Source: Priapulus caudatus (lineage: Eukaryota; Priapulida; Priapulimorpha; Priapulimorphida; Priapulidae). Taken from it: a stretch of 25,278 nt of DNA. The DNA lies in contig NW_014579478.1 of the NCBI RefSeq assembly GCF_000485595.1, positions 1-25,278 on the forward strand, read 5' to 3'. This document shows, piece after piece, positions 9,361 through 17,054 of the stretch. How positions within the stretch are numbered: position 1 is the first letter of the stretch; every line of letters begins with the position of its first letter. The translations under genes were made by a program, and so were the position numbers. The notes under the pieces were generated by a model. That model was given only the letters and a program-made list of their open reading frames with translations, made no database searches and was not told where the DNA came from.

Positions 9361-10574
9361 GCGTTACCCATGCAGCAGCAGGTAGCAGCGGCAATTAGGC
9401 ATGGTTAGTTTGTCCGTGACACACACCTCGCGCGCAGGCGTACGACACATTGTATCGGGAATTCCTACATTGTCGGAGCGCATTGTTTGCAATATGATTA
9501 TCCTCAGCAAGGATAGAGGTGGTGGAAAGCTACGGGGATGCAGCGCTGCCAACAGGGGCAAAGACTGCGCGTGCGTGGATAGCAGACGTTTGCGTCAGCT
9601 GATCTAAAGCTAGCAGGAAATATAGGAAGAGGAGAGAAGCGATACGTGGGAGTGTGCCGCGACAAAGTCTATAAGCGCGAAACAATACGACTTGCACTGA
9701 TTGCTCGCCTAGCACTGTGATATGATCTCCAACATTGAATGAACAATGGCGGATAATCTACGTTCGCTTCAGATCTCGAACGCGATATGGCAATTTTAAA
9801 AGCCCGGTTCACTTCCCCGCCTACCGCTGAAAATGTCCACGTGGCTTTGTGAAAGAACCGAACGAAACGATTTTTTTCTACTCGGCTGATTTAGACTGCG
9901 GGTCTGTTATCCGCCTATTTCCGCTATTAAAATTCCTCCGCGGGGCATTGGAATATAAATTTAGTTTCGTAGACTACTGCACTGTGGTCGTTATCGCAAT
10001 GATAATAATAATGCGAATAATTGTTGACGGAAGAAACAACCCTTCAACCTGTTTTTACTTGCGATTCGATCTCGGCATTCCAAAAGGATGTTATCAAATT
10101 GATATAAACCCTTTTCATACAGATGTATATTCACTTTATTTTATGCAGGCTGGTTGGCCGAGCTGATATCATACCATTCAGACTACACAGTAGCTCCTTG
10201 TAATCATATTACCTTAACGTGGTCTTAAAAGTTCATCGCAGCAACAGACGCCCTGCCGTCGGTTGTTTGGTATTCGATTCACGACTTTTCAGTTCACGCA
10301 TGTCCAAATAGCATATTCGAGATGAAAGATATCCTCGTGCATTGAATTAGTAAACATAGCTGAACTGAAGCATCATCGTGCCCACAGTGGCGTGTTTGTA
10401 TGCACGCAGGCATTTCACTGTATTCGGCATACATATTCACTAATGAGAGAACAGGTCGGAGATTGGTCACCCACTAGAGGCCACGCGGTCTAGTCTCTGT
10501 TGACCAGGAAGTAACAACTGGAAAAGGAGCCGCGGTAGCGTCGGTGGCGCAGTGTTCGTGCGCGCTAGTGGTAA
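9361..10574. other. Unassigned 1.2-kb sequence
   Basis: The longest open frame (9849-10166, plus, 105 codons) opens at GTG, has no recognisable domain, and contains a hydrophobic stretch by composition only. I see no splice-supported gene, RNA gene or element in this stretch. Confidence 0.5.
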
Positions 10575-10576
10575 AT

Positions 10577-10735
10577 CTCGAAGTAGATAATAGTAGTAGT
10601 AGTAGTAGATAATCTTTATTTTCATCGGTACATTTAAAACAGTGAACATGAGCTGGAAAGCTCTTTAACCCATAAGATGCAGAATGGACTGACCACCAAA
10701 ACCCCCGTCGCTTAGCCCCTACGTAGCCCTAGTGG
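10577..10735 (-). mobile_element. 5'-truncated LINE 3' end with microsatellite tail
   Basis: On the minus strand the sequence reads ...TTTAAATGTACCGATGAAAATAAAGATTATC followed by a (TAC)n tail (10611-10588). The combination of a GATGAAAATAAAGATTAT 3' terminus and a short-unit tail in place of poly-A is typical of L2/CR1/Jockey-type LINE 3' ends as I remember them from marine invertebrate genomes. About 100-130 bp of 3' UTR remain before similarity cannot be followed into the GA-rich DNA at 10737. No reverse transcriptase coding is present. The left boundary is clear and the right boundary approximate. Confidence 0.5.
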
Positions 10736-10736
10736 G

Positions 10737-10868
10737 AAGGAAAGAGGGAGGGATGAGAAATAGAGGAGCAAGTTGGAAGAGGAAGTGCGAGAGAGAGACA
10801 TTGAGAGAGACAAACAGACAGAAAGAGAGAGATAGGGAGAGAGCGCGCGCGAGAGAGATAGGGGAGGG
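10737..10868. repeat. GA-rich low-complexity tract
   Basis: GGAAGGAAAGAGGGAGG passes into GAGAGAGACA and GCGCGCGAGAGAGA. The plus-strand frame here is Arg/Glu-rich only because of the repeat. Confidence 0.9.
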
Positions 10869-11089
10869 ATACCTAAGCTCAGCGTTGGTTTTTAACGACG
10901 TATATAATATATGGGGTCAGTACAAGTGCGGAATGCTTGTTCTTGTCGTATAGCGTGTGCGTGGGAAGCGCTATCGTCTGCTGTTTAGCGAGCTCTCGCT
11001 GCATCTTTCTATCGTTTGTTCGTCTGCGCGGTGCGCGACCGACAGACGAAGAATTCTACGTTCGCACGTCGTTGCCACAATAGTGGTGA

Positions 11090-11252
11090 CTTTCTATGGG
11101 AGTGTTTCTAGTAGTTACTTTCTATCGGTCACTTGCTAGGGGTCACTTTCCAGTTGTCACTTTCTAGTGGCTATTTTCTCGTGTCCACTTTCTAGCGGAG
11201 TGTTTCTAGTCGTCACTTTCTACTAGCGTCAAGTGGTCATATTCTAGCGGTC
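11090..11252. repeat. 14-bp degenerate minisatellite
   Basis: Eleven or so units with consensus CTTTCTAGTGGTCA run in near-perfect 14-bp register from 11090, for example CTTTCTATCGGTCA (11118), CTTGCTAGGGGTCA (11132), CTTTCCAGTTGTCA (11146), CTTTCTAGTGGCTA (11160) and TTTTCTCGTGTCCA (11174). Register is lost only near 11230. Units differ by 2-5 bases each, so the array is old but has kept its phase. Confidence 0.88.
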
Positions 11253-11309
11253 TAGAATATACTAGAATGAGTTGGAATTCTAGTTTTAAATGTCAGGGGT
11301 GAAACATCT

Positions 11310-11437
11310 TTTAGGATATATATATATTTATTTATTTATTTATTTATTCATTCATTTGGTTAGAGTTAGGGGGTAAGCATACGGTTAGGATTAAGGGTAG
11401 GCATACGGTTAGGATTAAGGGTAGGCATACGGTTAGG
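11310..11437 (+). repeat. Telomere-derived 24-bp repeats (block 3), cut by gap
   Basis: A (TTTA)n run and TTCATTCATTTGG lead into GGTTAGAGTTAGGGGG and then three 24-bp units GGGTARGCATACGGTTAGGATTAA. The array stops only because the assembly gap starts at 11438. It is a near-identical copy of 7908-7980. Confidence 0.9.
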
Positions 11438-11980
11438 NNNNNNNNNNNNNNNNNNNNNNNNNNNNNNNNNNNNNNNNNNNNNNNNNNNNNNNNNNNNNNN
11501 NNNNNNNNNNNNNNNNNNNNNNNNNNNNNNNNNNNNNNNNNNNNNNNNNNNNNNNNNNNNNNNNNNNNNNNNNNNNNNNNNNNNNNNNNNNNNNNNNNNN
11601 NNNNNNNNNNNNNNNNNNNNNNNNNNNNNNNNNNNNNNNNNNNNNNNNNNNNNNNNNNNNNNNNNNNNNNNNNNNNNNNNNNNNNNNNNNNNNNNNNNNN
11701 NNNNNNNNNNNNNNNNNNNNNNNNNNNNNNNNNNNNNNNNNNNNNNNNNNNNNNNNNNNNNNNNNNNNNNNNNNNNNNNNNNNNNNNNNNNNNNNNNNNN
11801 NNNNNNNNNNNNNNNNNNNNNNNNNNNNNNNNNNNNNNNNNNNNNNNNNNNNNNNNNNNNNNNNNNNNNNNNNNNNNNNNNNNNNNNNNNNNNNNNNNNN
11901 NNNNNNNNNNNNNNNNNNNNNNNNNNNNNNNNNNNNNNNNNNNNNNNNNNNNNNNNNNNNNNNNNNNNNNNNNNNNNNNN
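11438..11980. other. Assembly gap (543 Ns)
   Basis: Unsequenced. The left edge lies inside a 24-bp telomere-derived array, so the missing sequence probably begins with more of the same array. The right edge (from 11981) is unrelated AT-rich sequence. Confidence 0.99.
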
Positions 11981-12161
11981 AAATTATTGCACTCTAGTGC
12001 CGAATTTCGGCGAAAAAATTGCCAAAAAAGGCCTTTTCTAGAGAAGAAATAGTACAAAATTGAACAATTTGCGGAGGCTTACTGTTGTATGCCTCCTATA
12101 GAGATGGGATGGCAGATGTAGATGGAGATAGATCGACAATATCTCGGCGTGGCATGGGTTA

Positions 12162-12395
12162 ACTATAAGGCGGCCTGTGGGTGGGATAAGAGAGTTCTAA
12201 GCAGAAACTGGGATGGGACAACTATTAGGAAAGCTGAAGGAGGGACGGGAGAGCTATGAGGAAAGCTGAAGGAGGGACTGGAGAGCTATAAGAGAGACGG
12301 GGAAGGGACGAGAGATCTATAAGAGAGACTGGGGAAGGGACGGTAGAGCTATAAGAGAGATGAGGGACGGAAGACCTATAATGAGCGGCGGGAGG
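12162..12395 (+). repeat. ~31-bp minisatellite
   Basis: Units of 26-34 bp have the form AGCTATAAGAGAGACTGGGG-AAGGGACGGTAG. Starts can be placed near 12172, 12195, 12221, 12252, 12284, 12315 and 12348, with a terminal partial ACCTATAATGAG near 12375. Two sub-types alternate, one with AGGAAAGCTGAAGGAGG and one with AAGAGAGACTGGGGAAGG. Confidence 0.85.
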
Positions 12396-12913
12396 GAGGA
12401 GTGAGGTAGAGACGCGTGAACACAGGTATCGTCTAGCGCGTGTCCTCGCCTCACTAGATTACCCTACAATCTCATCATTACCCCGAGTGTAAGTAAAGCA
12501 CGCCCGGGGACAATATTACGTCTCAATTATCCGGGCAACATTACGTCTCAATTGAACCTCATTACGTATCAAAATTACGGAGCAGCAAGCAAGCATCACC
12601 ACATCAAGCTTCGCCGTTGTGAAGAGGAGGGGATGAAGAGTAGCCTTGTTCTGTTATAATAATAACTACTCCCTAACGTCTACGAGCGCACCCAGCTATT
12701 CACACACGCGCGAAACACGCGCTGCTGTCAAGATGCGAGACTTCAAGTAGCCCTTCTTCTGTTTCCATGTAATTCGTTCTCCCATTTTGACGTGTGCGCC
12801 GTTTGCGTGTGCGCGGGTCGGGGGACGCTCGCTGTCGATTGTCGAACGAAATTGTCGTTAGTCATGAAGACAGCCGTAATGGTAGTCATAGTCTTAAAAA
12901 GGCGACAATCGAA
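12396..12913. other. Unassigned sequence
   Basis: Contains two copies of ATTACGTCTCAATT (about 12508-12521 and 12541-12554) and a related ATTACGTATCAA (about 12561), a short tandem pattern of 33 then 20 bp spacing. No gene is supported. Confidence 0.5.
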
Positions 12914-12923
12914 AATGATGATA

Positions 12924-12976
<53 letters not shown>

Positions 12977-13034
12977 GATGATGATGATGATGGTGATGAT
13001 GATGGTAATGATTATGACGGTAATGATGATGATT
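12914..13034. repeat. (GAT)n microsatellite
   Basis: GATGAT triplets with occasional GGT or AAT interruptions run across 12914-13034, and a degenerate AATAATA extension reaches about 13110. All overlapping frames (poly-Asp, poly-Met or poly-Ile) are translations of this repeat. Confidence 0.95.
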
Positions 13035-13387
13035 AAGGGGATAAAAATACTAACGACAGCGATAATAATCATAATAATAGAAGTAATAGTAACAAACGCT
13101 AATAATAATAAAAATCATCATAGCGACAGTGACTACGCTGATGTTGACGATGACCGCGGGTGTTTGCGGAAGCCGCCGGCATATGGCACGCACCGACTCG
13201 CACCGCGAAATCCATGTAGACACATAGTGATAGTGATACGTTTCATTTACATAGCGGGCGCGTGTTCCGCCAGATAAACAGATATGACTATGTATGCAGC
13301 TCGTGTCCCGCGTGGGCAGTAGTGTGGTGGTAACATATAGACGCTCCATATCAGCCATACATCAACCTGGGATGTTCCCCTATGTAA

Positions 13388-13480
13388 ACCAGGGGGCCGT
13401 TGTCAGAAACCAAATTAGTCTTAACATTAGTCTTAACATTAACTTCCACTCGTAAACCGTTGACAGAAACATCGCAAAGT
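13388..13480 (+). mobile_element. MITE-like repeat E1, left copy
   Basis: Begins GGGCCGTTGTCAGAAAC, has a 12-bp minisatellite core (TTAACATTAGTC, about 2.5 copies) and then a second related motif, CCGTTGACAGAAACATCG. The same architecture is found on the opposite strand at 19844-19948. A short motif at each side of a variable minisatellite core suggests a small non-autonomous mobile element. The boundaries and family are not certain. Confidence 0.65.
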
Positions 13481-13519
13481 TACGAGAATAAAAAAATCCT
13501 CGAAAATATCCTCTTAACA

Positions 13520-13545
13520 TTACGAGAGCCCAGGCCCTCTCGTAA
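13520..13545. repeat. Perfect 9-bp hairpin
   Basis: TTACGAGAG (13520-13528) and CTCTCGTAA (13537-13545) are exact reverse complements around an 8-base C/G-rich loop. No U-run follows, so it is not a bacterial-type terminator. It is probably part of the adjoining repeat. Confidence 0.7.
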
Positions 13546-13702
13546 CTTTAATATTAAAGGGATACTAGACACTAGGATTTTACTGCATACAACTGTACTT
13601 ACTGTATAACAAATCGTCTATACCCACACGTACTTGTTACCAGATACTTAATTTAATTGTTATAATTAATTATACATCAACGCTACGAAATTTGAACGGC
13701 GC

Positions 13703-14644
13703 CATTGACCACAGGCACTTGGGCCGTTTCAATAATAAAATGATGGTTAATAAATACGACTTGGCAGTACTAGACCTACCAGTACCAGTACCAGTATTAA
13801 TAGTTTGATTTGACCTAATAACTTCACTTCAATACCGTCCAATACACCGCTGCAACACACATTCCTATAGCGCGCACGCCATTGTGCACAAATACACAGA
13901 ATATAGAGATGGTAAGAAAGCGTCCGCACGGAAATTCCAGAACGCTCGAATCTTTTCACAACATTACAGCAAAAATATACAACCAACCGCCATAATATTG
14001 GCATCTGTGTGTAGCTGAATGGTCACTTGTTCGAAATATCCGTCTTGCAACTTGGTACCACATACTTTACCCAGAATTATATGAGAAATCCTGCTCGAAT
14101 TTGCGGCGAATTTCCCACGGAGCCGTTTCGTAAATGAGAGCAACAATCCGAAAATCCATAACCGCGCTATTAGATCCTTTGACCAATCACGGTAGTCGCC
14201 CGTGTGATGTCACTTCGCCTTGACAGCGCCGGCGTGGCTCGTCTTGGAGTTGGGCAGGCGGATGCAACTCCTCCCAGAATGCAATGCGCCGCCATTACTC
14301 ATGTATAATAGGCTGTTGCTCCCATATACGAAACGGCTCCGTGGGAAATTCGCGGCAAATTCGAGCAGGATTTCTCATATAATTCTGGGTAAAGTATGTG
14401 GTACCAAGTTGCAAGACGGATATTTCGAACAAGTGACCATTCAGCTACACACAGATGCCAATATTATAGCGGTTGGTTGTATATTTTTGGTGTAATGTTG
14501 TGAAAAGATTCGAGCGTTCTGGAATTTCTGTGCGGACGCTTTTTTTTGGACGGTATTGAAGTGAAGTTATTAGGCAGTGTCTAAACGACCGGACCCGGTT
14601 TCGAAGTCCTGAAAACTAAACAACCGGCTCTCTTCTCTGATTGG
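13703..14644 (+). repeat. Older repeat E2, left copy, split by an insertion
   Basis: The flanks 13703-13813 and 14574-14644 together match the reverse complement of 18567-18755. Landmarks shared in order are CACTTGGGCCGTTTC, AATAAAATGATGGTTAATAA, TAGACCTACCAGTACCAGTA, TTAATAGTTTGATTT, GTGTCTAAAC, ACTAAACAACCGG and CTCTTCTCTGATTGG. In this copy a 761-bp fold-back element interrupts the unit, while the copy at 18567-18755 lacks it. Confidence 0.88.
13814..14574. mobile_element. 761-bp fold-back element with long inverted arms
   Basis: The outermost 27 bp (13814-13840 and 14548-14574) are perfect reverse complements starting CCTAATAACTTC. After 78 extra bases on the left (13841-13918), the arms continue as 13919-14145 versus about 14314-14540, roughly 98% identical by eye. 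The 168-bp spacer (14146-14313) is unique and holds a CCAATCA box and TGATGTCA. Both arms keep the same open frame, which is unavoidable for near-identical arms. An ATG in the spacer (about 14262) opens a frame of about 76 codons into the right arm, with no recognisable domain. No transposase is present, so it would be mobilised in trans. Confidence 0.8.
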
Positions 14645-14861
14645 TCAGTTTCCGAACATAACAGGAGAAATATATAGGTGAGGGCGGCGCTACGTCACAG
14701 ATCAGTAGTCACGTGACCACCAGCAGAACGCCGGTGAAAACAACACGATCGCGTCACTGGCGCCCATAGATTACTGCATAACGATACAAATTATCCGCCA
14801 CTTGGTTTGGAAGTTTTATTCATGAAATTTCTTCTAATATGCCTTTCTGTAGCTATAATTA

Positions 14862-14888
14862 TGACATTATGTAAGATACATAATGTCA
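14862..14888. repeat. 11-bp hairpin at the transposon's left border
   Basis: TGACATTATGT (14862-14872) and ACATAATGTCA (14878-14888) are perfect reverse complements with the 5-base loop AAGAT. The right arm overlaps the first four bases of the transposon's left inverted repeat, so the hairpin spans host sequence and element. It marks an unusual insertion site. Confidence 0.8.
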
Positions 14889-14913
14889 CCCTGCTAAGAT
14901 AACTGCCTATCTC
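14885..14913 (+). repeat. Left terminal inverted repeat
   Basis: Perfect reverse complement of 16905-16933. If the element starts at CACCCTG (14887), the repeat is 27 bp, since the two outer bases also pair but could be target sequence. Confidence 0.92.
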
Positions 14914-14973
14914 GATTTTTTGGGTTTTTTGAGAAAAATGGAAAAAACTATTTCATTTCATTAATACATCTTG

Positions 14974-14979
14974 TTTATT
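14974..14979 (-). terminator. Candidate polyadenylation signal AATAAA of the transposon gene
   Basis: On the minus strand AATAAA lies about 430 bp past the last recognisable stop of the pseudogene (15410-15412) and within the element. It is the right strand and order, but the distance is long and the hexamer is common in AT-rich DNA. Confidence 0.3.
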
Positions 14980-15059
14980 GATGATTTCATGTAAAAATAC
15001 AATTCATAACAATACAATGTGCATGCAACTACAAGTATTACGAAATTCGATTACATAAC

Positions 15060-15118
15060 TCCCTGAGATGACTTAGGCAATATGATTAGTGAAAATATTT
15101 GACGTAGGCAATTTGTAT
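15060..15118. repeat. Left subterminal repeats of the transposon
   Basis: GAGATGACTTAGGCAATA (near 15065) and GACGTAGGCAATTTG (near 15102) share TAGGCAAT with each other and resemble the GAGATAGGCAGTTA end of the TIR. They are likely ancestral transposase-binding sites. Confidence 0.6.
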
Positions 15119-15409
15119 TGCACAATAATTAGCCTTTTTGGGGCTCAAGTACAGCAACCTTTGCATCACAATGAGCAAATAATTCAGAATTAACATGATT
15201 AACCCCCTGAGGTCTAAACTGGATGACAAAATACATTCAGTGACAATACAGTGCAGGCCTAGAAGTTGCTATTCTGGCCTGTTGCTGAGTTTCACGGCTT
15301 GTGGTTTAGGATCAGTGCAGCTTTTAGGGGGTTTGTAAACTATTACTATTCTTAATTTCAATTGTACAGTGTCATGTATGAACAATTTTGAACTGCCAGG
15401 GAATCATAA

Positions 15410-16717
15410 CTAGTCATGTAGCAGTGCCTCATAGTAGTGGCGGCATTCTTGTGGCATGACATGCAGTATAGACTGCAGGGTCATCATATTTTCTACGTTT
15501 TATCGGTAGGGGCTCCTGTAACATTCTTACCCATTTCAATGGTTGGGTTGGTACACGTGTCCTCTGAGGCAACACCTCCCACTCAACAGCTAGTTTCACC
15601 AAGAGACAGTTTGTAACTTACCTGGCCATCACTGCGGTATTCAAGTCCCCGGAGATCATGGACGGTAGGATCTCCAGCCTTCTAACCTGGCCTGATGCTG
15701 GTGAAGTACATACAATCTAGTTTCATCCATTCACTGTGGGTAACCTGCTTCACTATGTATAGGGCAGCCGGCTGGTTTAAGACGGGCACTTAATTACCAT
15801 CATCAGGATGTACTCTCTGGGTGTGAAGATATCAGTCGCAATTTCCTCTCTATAGGGCTTTGCATGGAGTCGCACTCCATTTGACCCACAACAAGATATT
15901 TCTGCTTGATCACAACCCCATACTTCCTAGGCAATTCTGAGTAGGCATTTGCAACTACCGCATTCCTATTCTGATACCCGCACCCATCGCTCCAGACAAT
16001 TATTACCTCTAAAGCTGGATTCTGAGCAATCACTTGCTCAAAGTGCTTATACTGAAGGGATGCAAAACTATCTCTTCCCAAGTTGCCCTCACTTTCTGAC
16101 CAGACATAGCAATACCCATCTTTTGTTGCCAAATTATACAGGGTAAAATTGTGTACTTGCAACTTCGTTTTGTAATGCATGGCGCTGGTTTGGGTTTGAG
16201 GGCAAATGAGTACTGCCTGCAAGTTCATGGTCCACACTGATATTCTGTCACTTGCAGATGCTTTGTCCCTTGCTTTTTCATCTCTCGCCTGATCCTTAGC
16301 GCGGATGTGAGCATTGTACGTTTCTTCATCAATGTTTCCATGTTTGTAACTTACACAGATGTCGCATTGGTCCTTTCTGGGGATAAACACCGCGTAGTTC
16401 TGGCTGTGGAATTGCTTACTAAATACCGTATCAGAAACAACCCTATATGTATATATAGACATATATATATCTATGCCTATAGACAATGCATTGCACACTC
16501 ATGAATGGGTGGCTATTGTGCTAACTGACCTCAATACAATGCTTTCTTTGAACTAGAGACGTATCTGAAGGAAGTTGCACCAATTTTACTATTGTACAGT
16601 GACAGGACTTGTTTTAAATTAATGTTGATATTTACCACTGCTCTCACTCCTGTCTATCATGGAAAGAATTTCATCTGTTGTAGGGGTTTTCTGTTGTATT
16701 TGTCTAGGTGCAGCCAT
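15410..16717 (-). pseudogene. Decayed transposase-like gene of the TIR element
   Basis: The longest intact piece (about 16430 to 15803) encodes residues such as FIPRKDQCDICVSYKHG, WTMNLQAVLICPQTQTSA, YCYVWSESEGNLGRDSFASL, IIVWSDGCGYQNRN and MECDSMQSPIERKL. These match, from memory, a widespread family of uncharacterised invertebrate and fish transposon proteins with a DUF7869-like, RNase-H-type core. The Asp of WSDGCGYQN is a plausible catalytic residue. Further family-like blocks follow in other frames: TDIFTPREYI (after a shift near 15838), MYFTSIRPG, then a TAG (15682-15684), then AGDPTVHDLRGLEYRSDGQ. After another shift near 15595 come WEVLPQR and EPLPIKRRKYDD. A shift near 15487 leads to LQSILHVMPQECRHYYEALL and a stop at 15412-15410. 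Upstream, an ATG at 16717 opens a 27-codon exon ending at a GTAAAT donor (16635). A 35-nt middle exon (16564-16530) is possible but does not join the main exon in frame. The gene cannot make a full protein. Confidence 0.8.
16636..16717 (-). other. Candidate first coding exon of the transposon gene
   Basis: On the minus strand an ATG at 16717 is followed by 27 sense codons (MAAPRQIQQK and, after a short Thr-rich run, DEILSMIDRSESS) and then G|GTAAAT, a fair splice donor. The position, 190 bp inside the right TIR, suits the start of the transposase gene. It is about 140-200 bp upstream of the main open frame, which is closed by a TGA at 16501-16499 and so must be entered by splicing. Confidence 0.5.
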
Positions 16718-16732
16718 CTCGGAATCTGGGAA

Positions 16733-16880
16733 AATTGCCTATCTCAGTGATAAAAATTGCCTAACTCACCTCTTGAGATGGGCAATTTGCATTTTCTGGC
16801 ATTTCATACACCACTGTTTTAACAATGAGATAGGCAGTTAGACAGTAGGTGCCCAATGTGTGCAGAAGCTGACCTAGGCA
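16733..16880. repeat. Right subterminal repeats of the transposon
   Basis: TTGCCTATCTC (near 16737), TTGCCTAACTC (near 16757), GAGATGGGCAATTTG (near 16776), GAGATAGGCAGTTA (near 16828) and CCTAGGCAA (near 16873) occur in both orientations. They match the inner end of the TIR and the left subterminal motifs. Confidence 0.7.
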
Positions 16881-16904
16881 AAAATCTCAATTTGGCCAAA
16901 ACTT

Positions 16905-16933
16905 GAGATAGGCAGTTATCTTAGCAGGGTGAC
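16905..16933 (-). repeat. Right terminal inverted repeat
   Basis: Exact reverse complement of 14885-14913. The host sequence after it (GTAATTATGCACTG) shows no unambiguous direct repeat of the left flank. Confidence 0.92.
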
Positions 16934-17054
16934 GTAATTATGCACTGCAAATATAAAATATTTTAAGCTATTCTTATTTGTTTGCTTTGCATTAGTTGAA
17001 TAAAATTACCCCAGGTTTCGTGAAACAAAAACAAAGTCCAAGATTACACATGCG

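Larger units (their letters stand above)
14885..16933 (-). mobile_element. 2.05-kb DNA transposon with perfect 29-bp TIRs
   Basis: The ends 14885-14913 and 16905-16933 are exact reverse complements over 29 bp, starting GTCACCCTGCTAAGATAACT. Subterminal copies of the motif TAGGCAA(T)/GAGATNGGCA cluster inside both ends (about 15065-15115 on the left and 16733-16880 on the right), as expected of transposase-binding sites. Between them lies a minus-strand transposase-like pseudogene. A clear target-site duplication is not visible. The best candidate is ATAAT versus GTAAT immediately outside the 29-bp repeats, four of five matching. The superfamily is not assigned, since the termini do not fit the hAT (CAGNG), piggyBac (TTAA) or Transib patterns I know. 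Confidence 0.85.

Noticed and set aside
9849-10166. 105-codon frame with a hydrophobic segment
   Set aside because: It opens at GTG, has no upstream ATG in frame, no splice context and no familiar motif.
10150-10175. GGTTGGCCGAGCTGA as a tRNA A-box
   Set aside because: No matching B-box or cloverleaf could be found downstream.
10543-10620. Possible tRNA-like sequence (GGTGGCGCAGTGTTCGTG)
   Set aside because: No B-box (GGTTCGANTCC-type) or foldable acceptor stem is present, and the triplet tail is better explained as a LINE end.
12743-13277. Acidic poly-Asp frame resembling a nuclear protein
   Set aside because: It comes directly from (GAT)n. The other frames give poly-Met and poly-Ile.
14220-14495. 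Fold-back frame shared by both arms as evidence of a conserved protein
   Set aside because: The two arms are about 98% identical inverted copies, so a shared frame is automatic and not independent evidence. The listed start is not ATG.
14887-16931. Assignment of the transposon to hAT, piggyBac or CACTA
   Set aside because: The termini CACCCTGC lack the TTAA target, the CAGNG end or a CACTR end with a clean 2-3 bp duplication. No convincing target duplication is visible.
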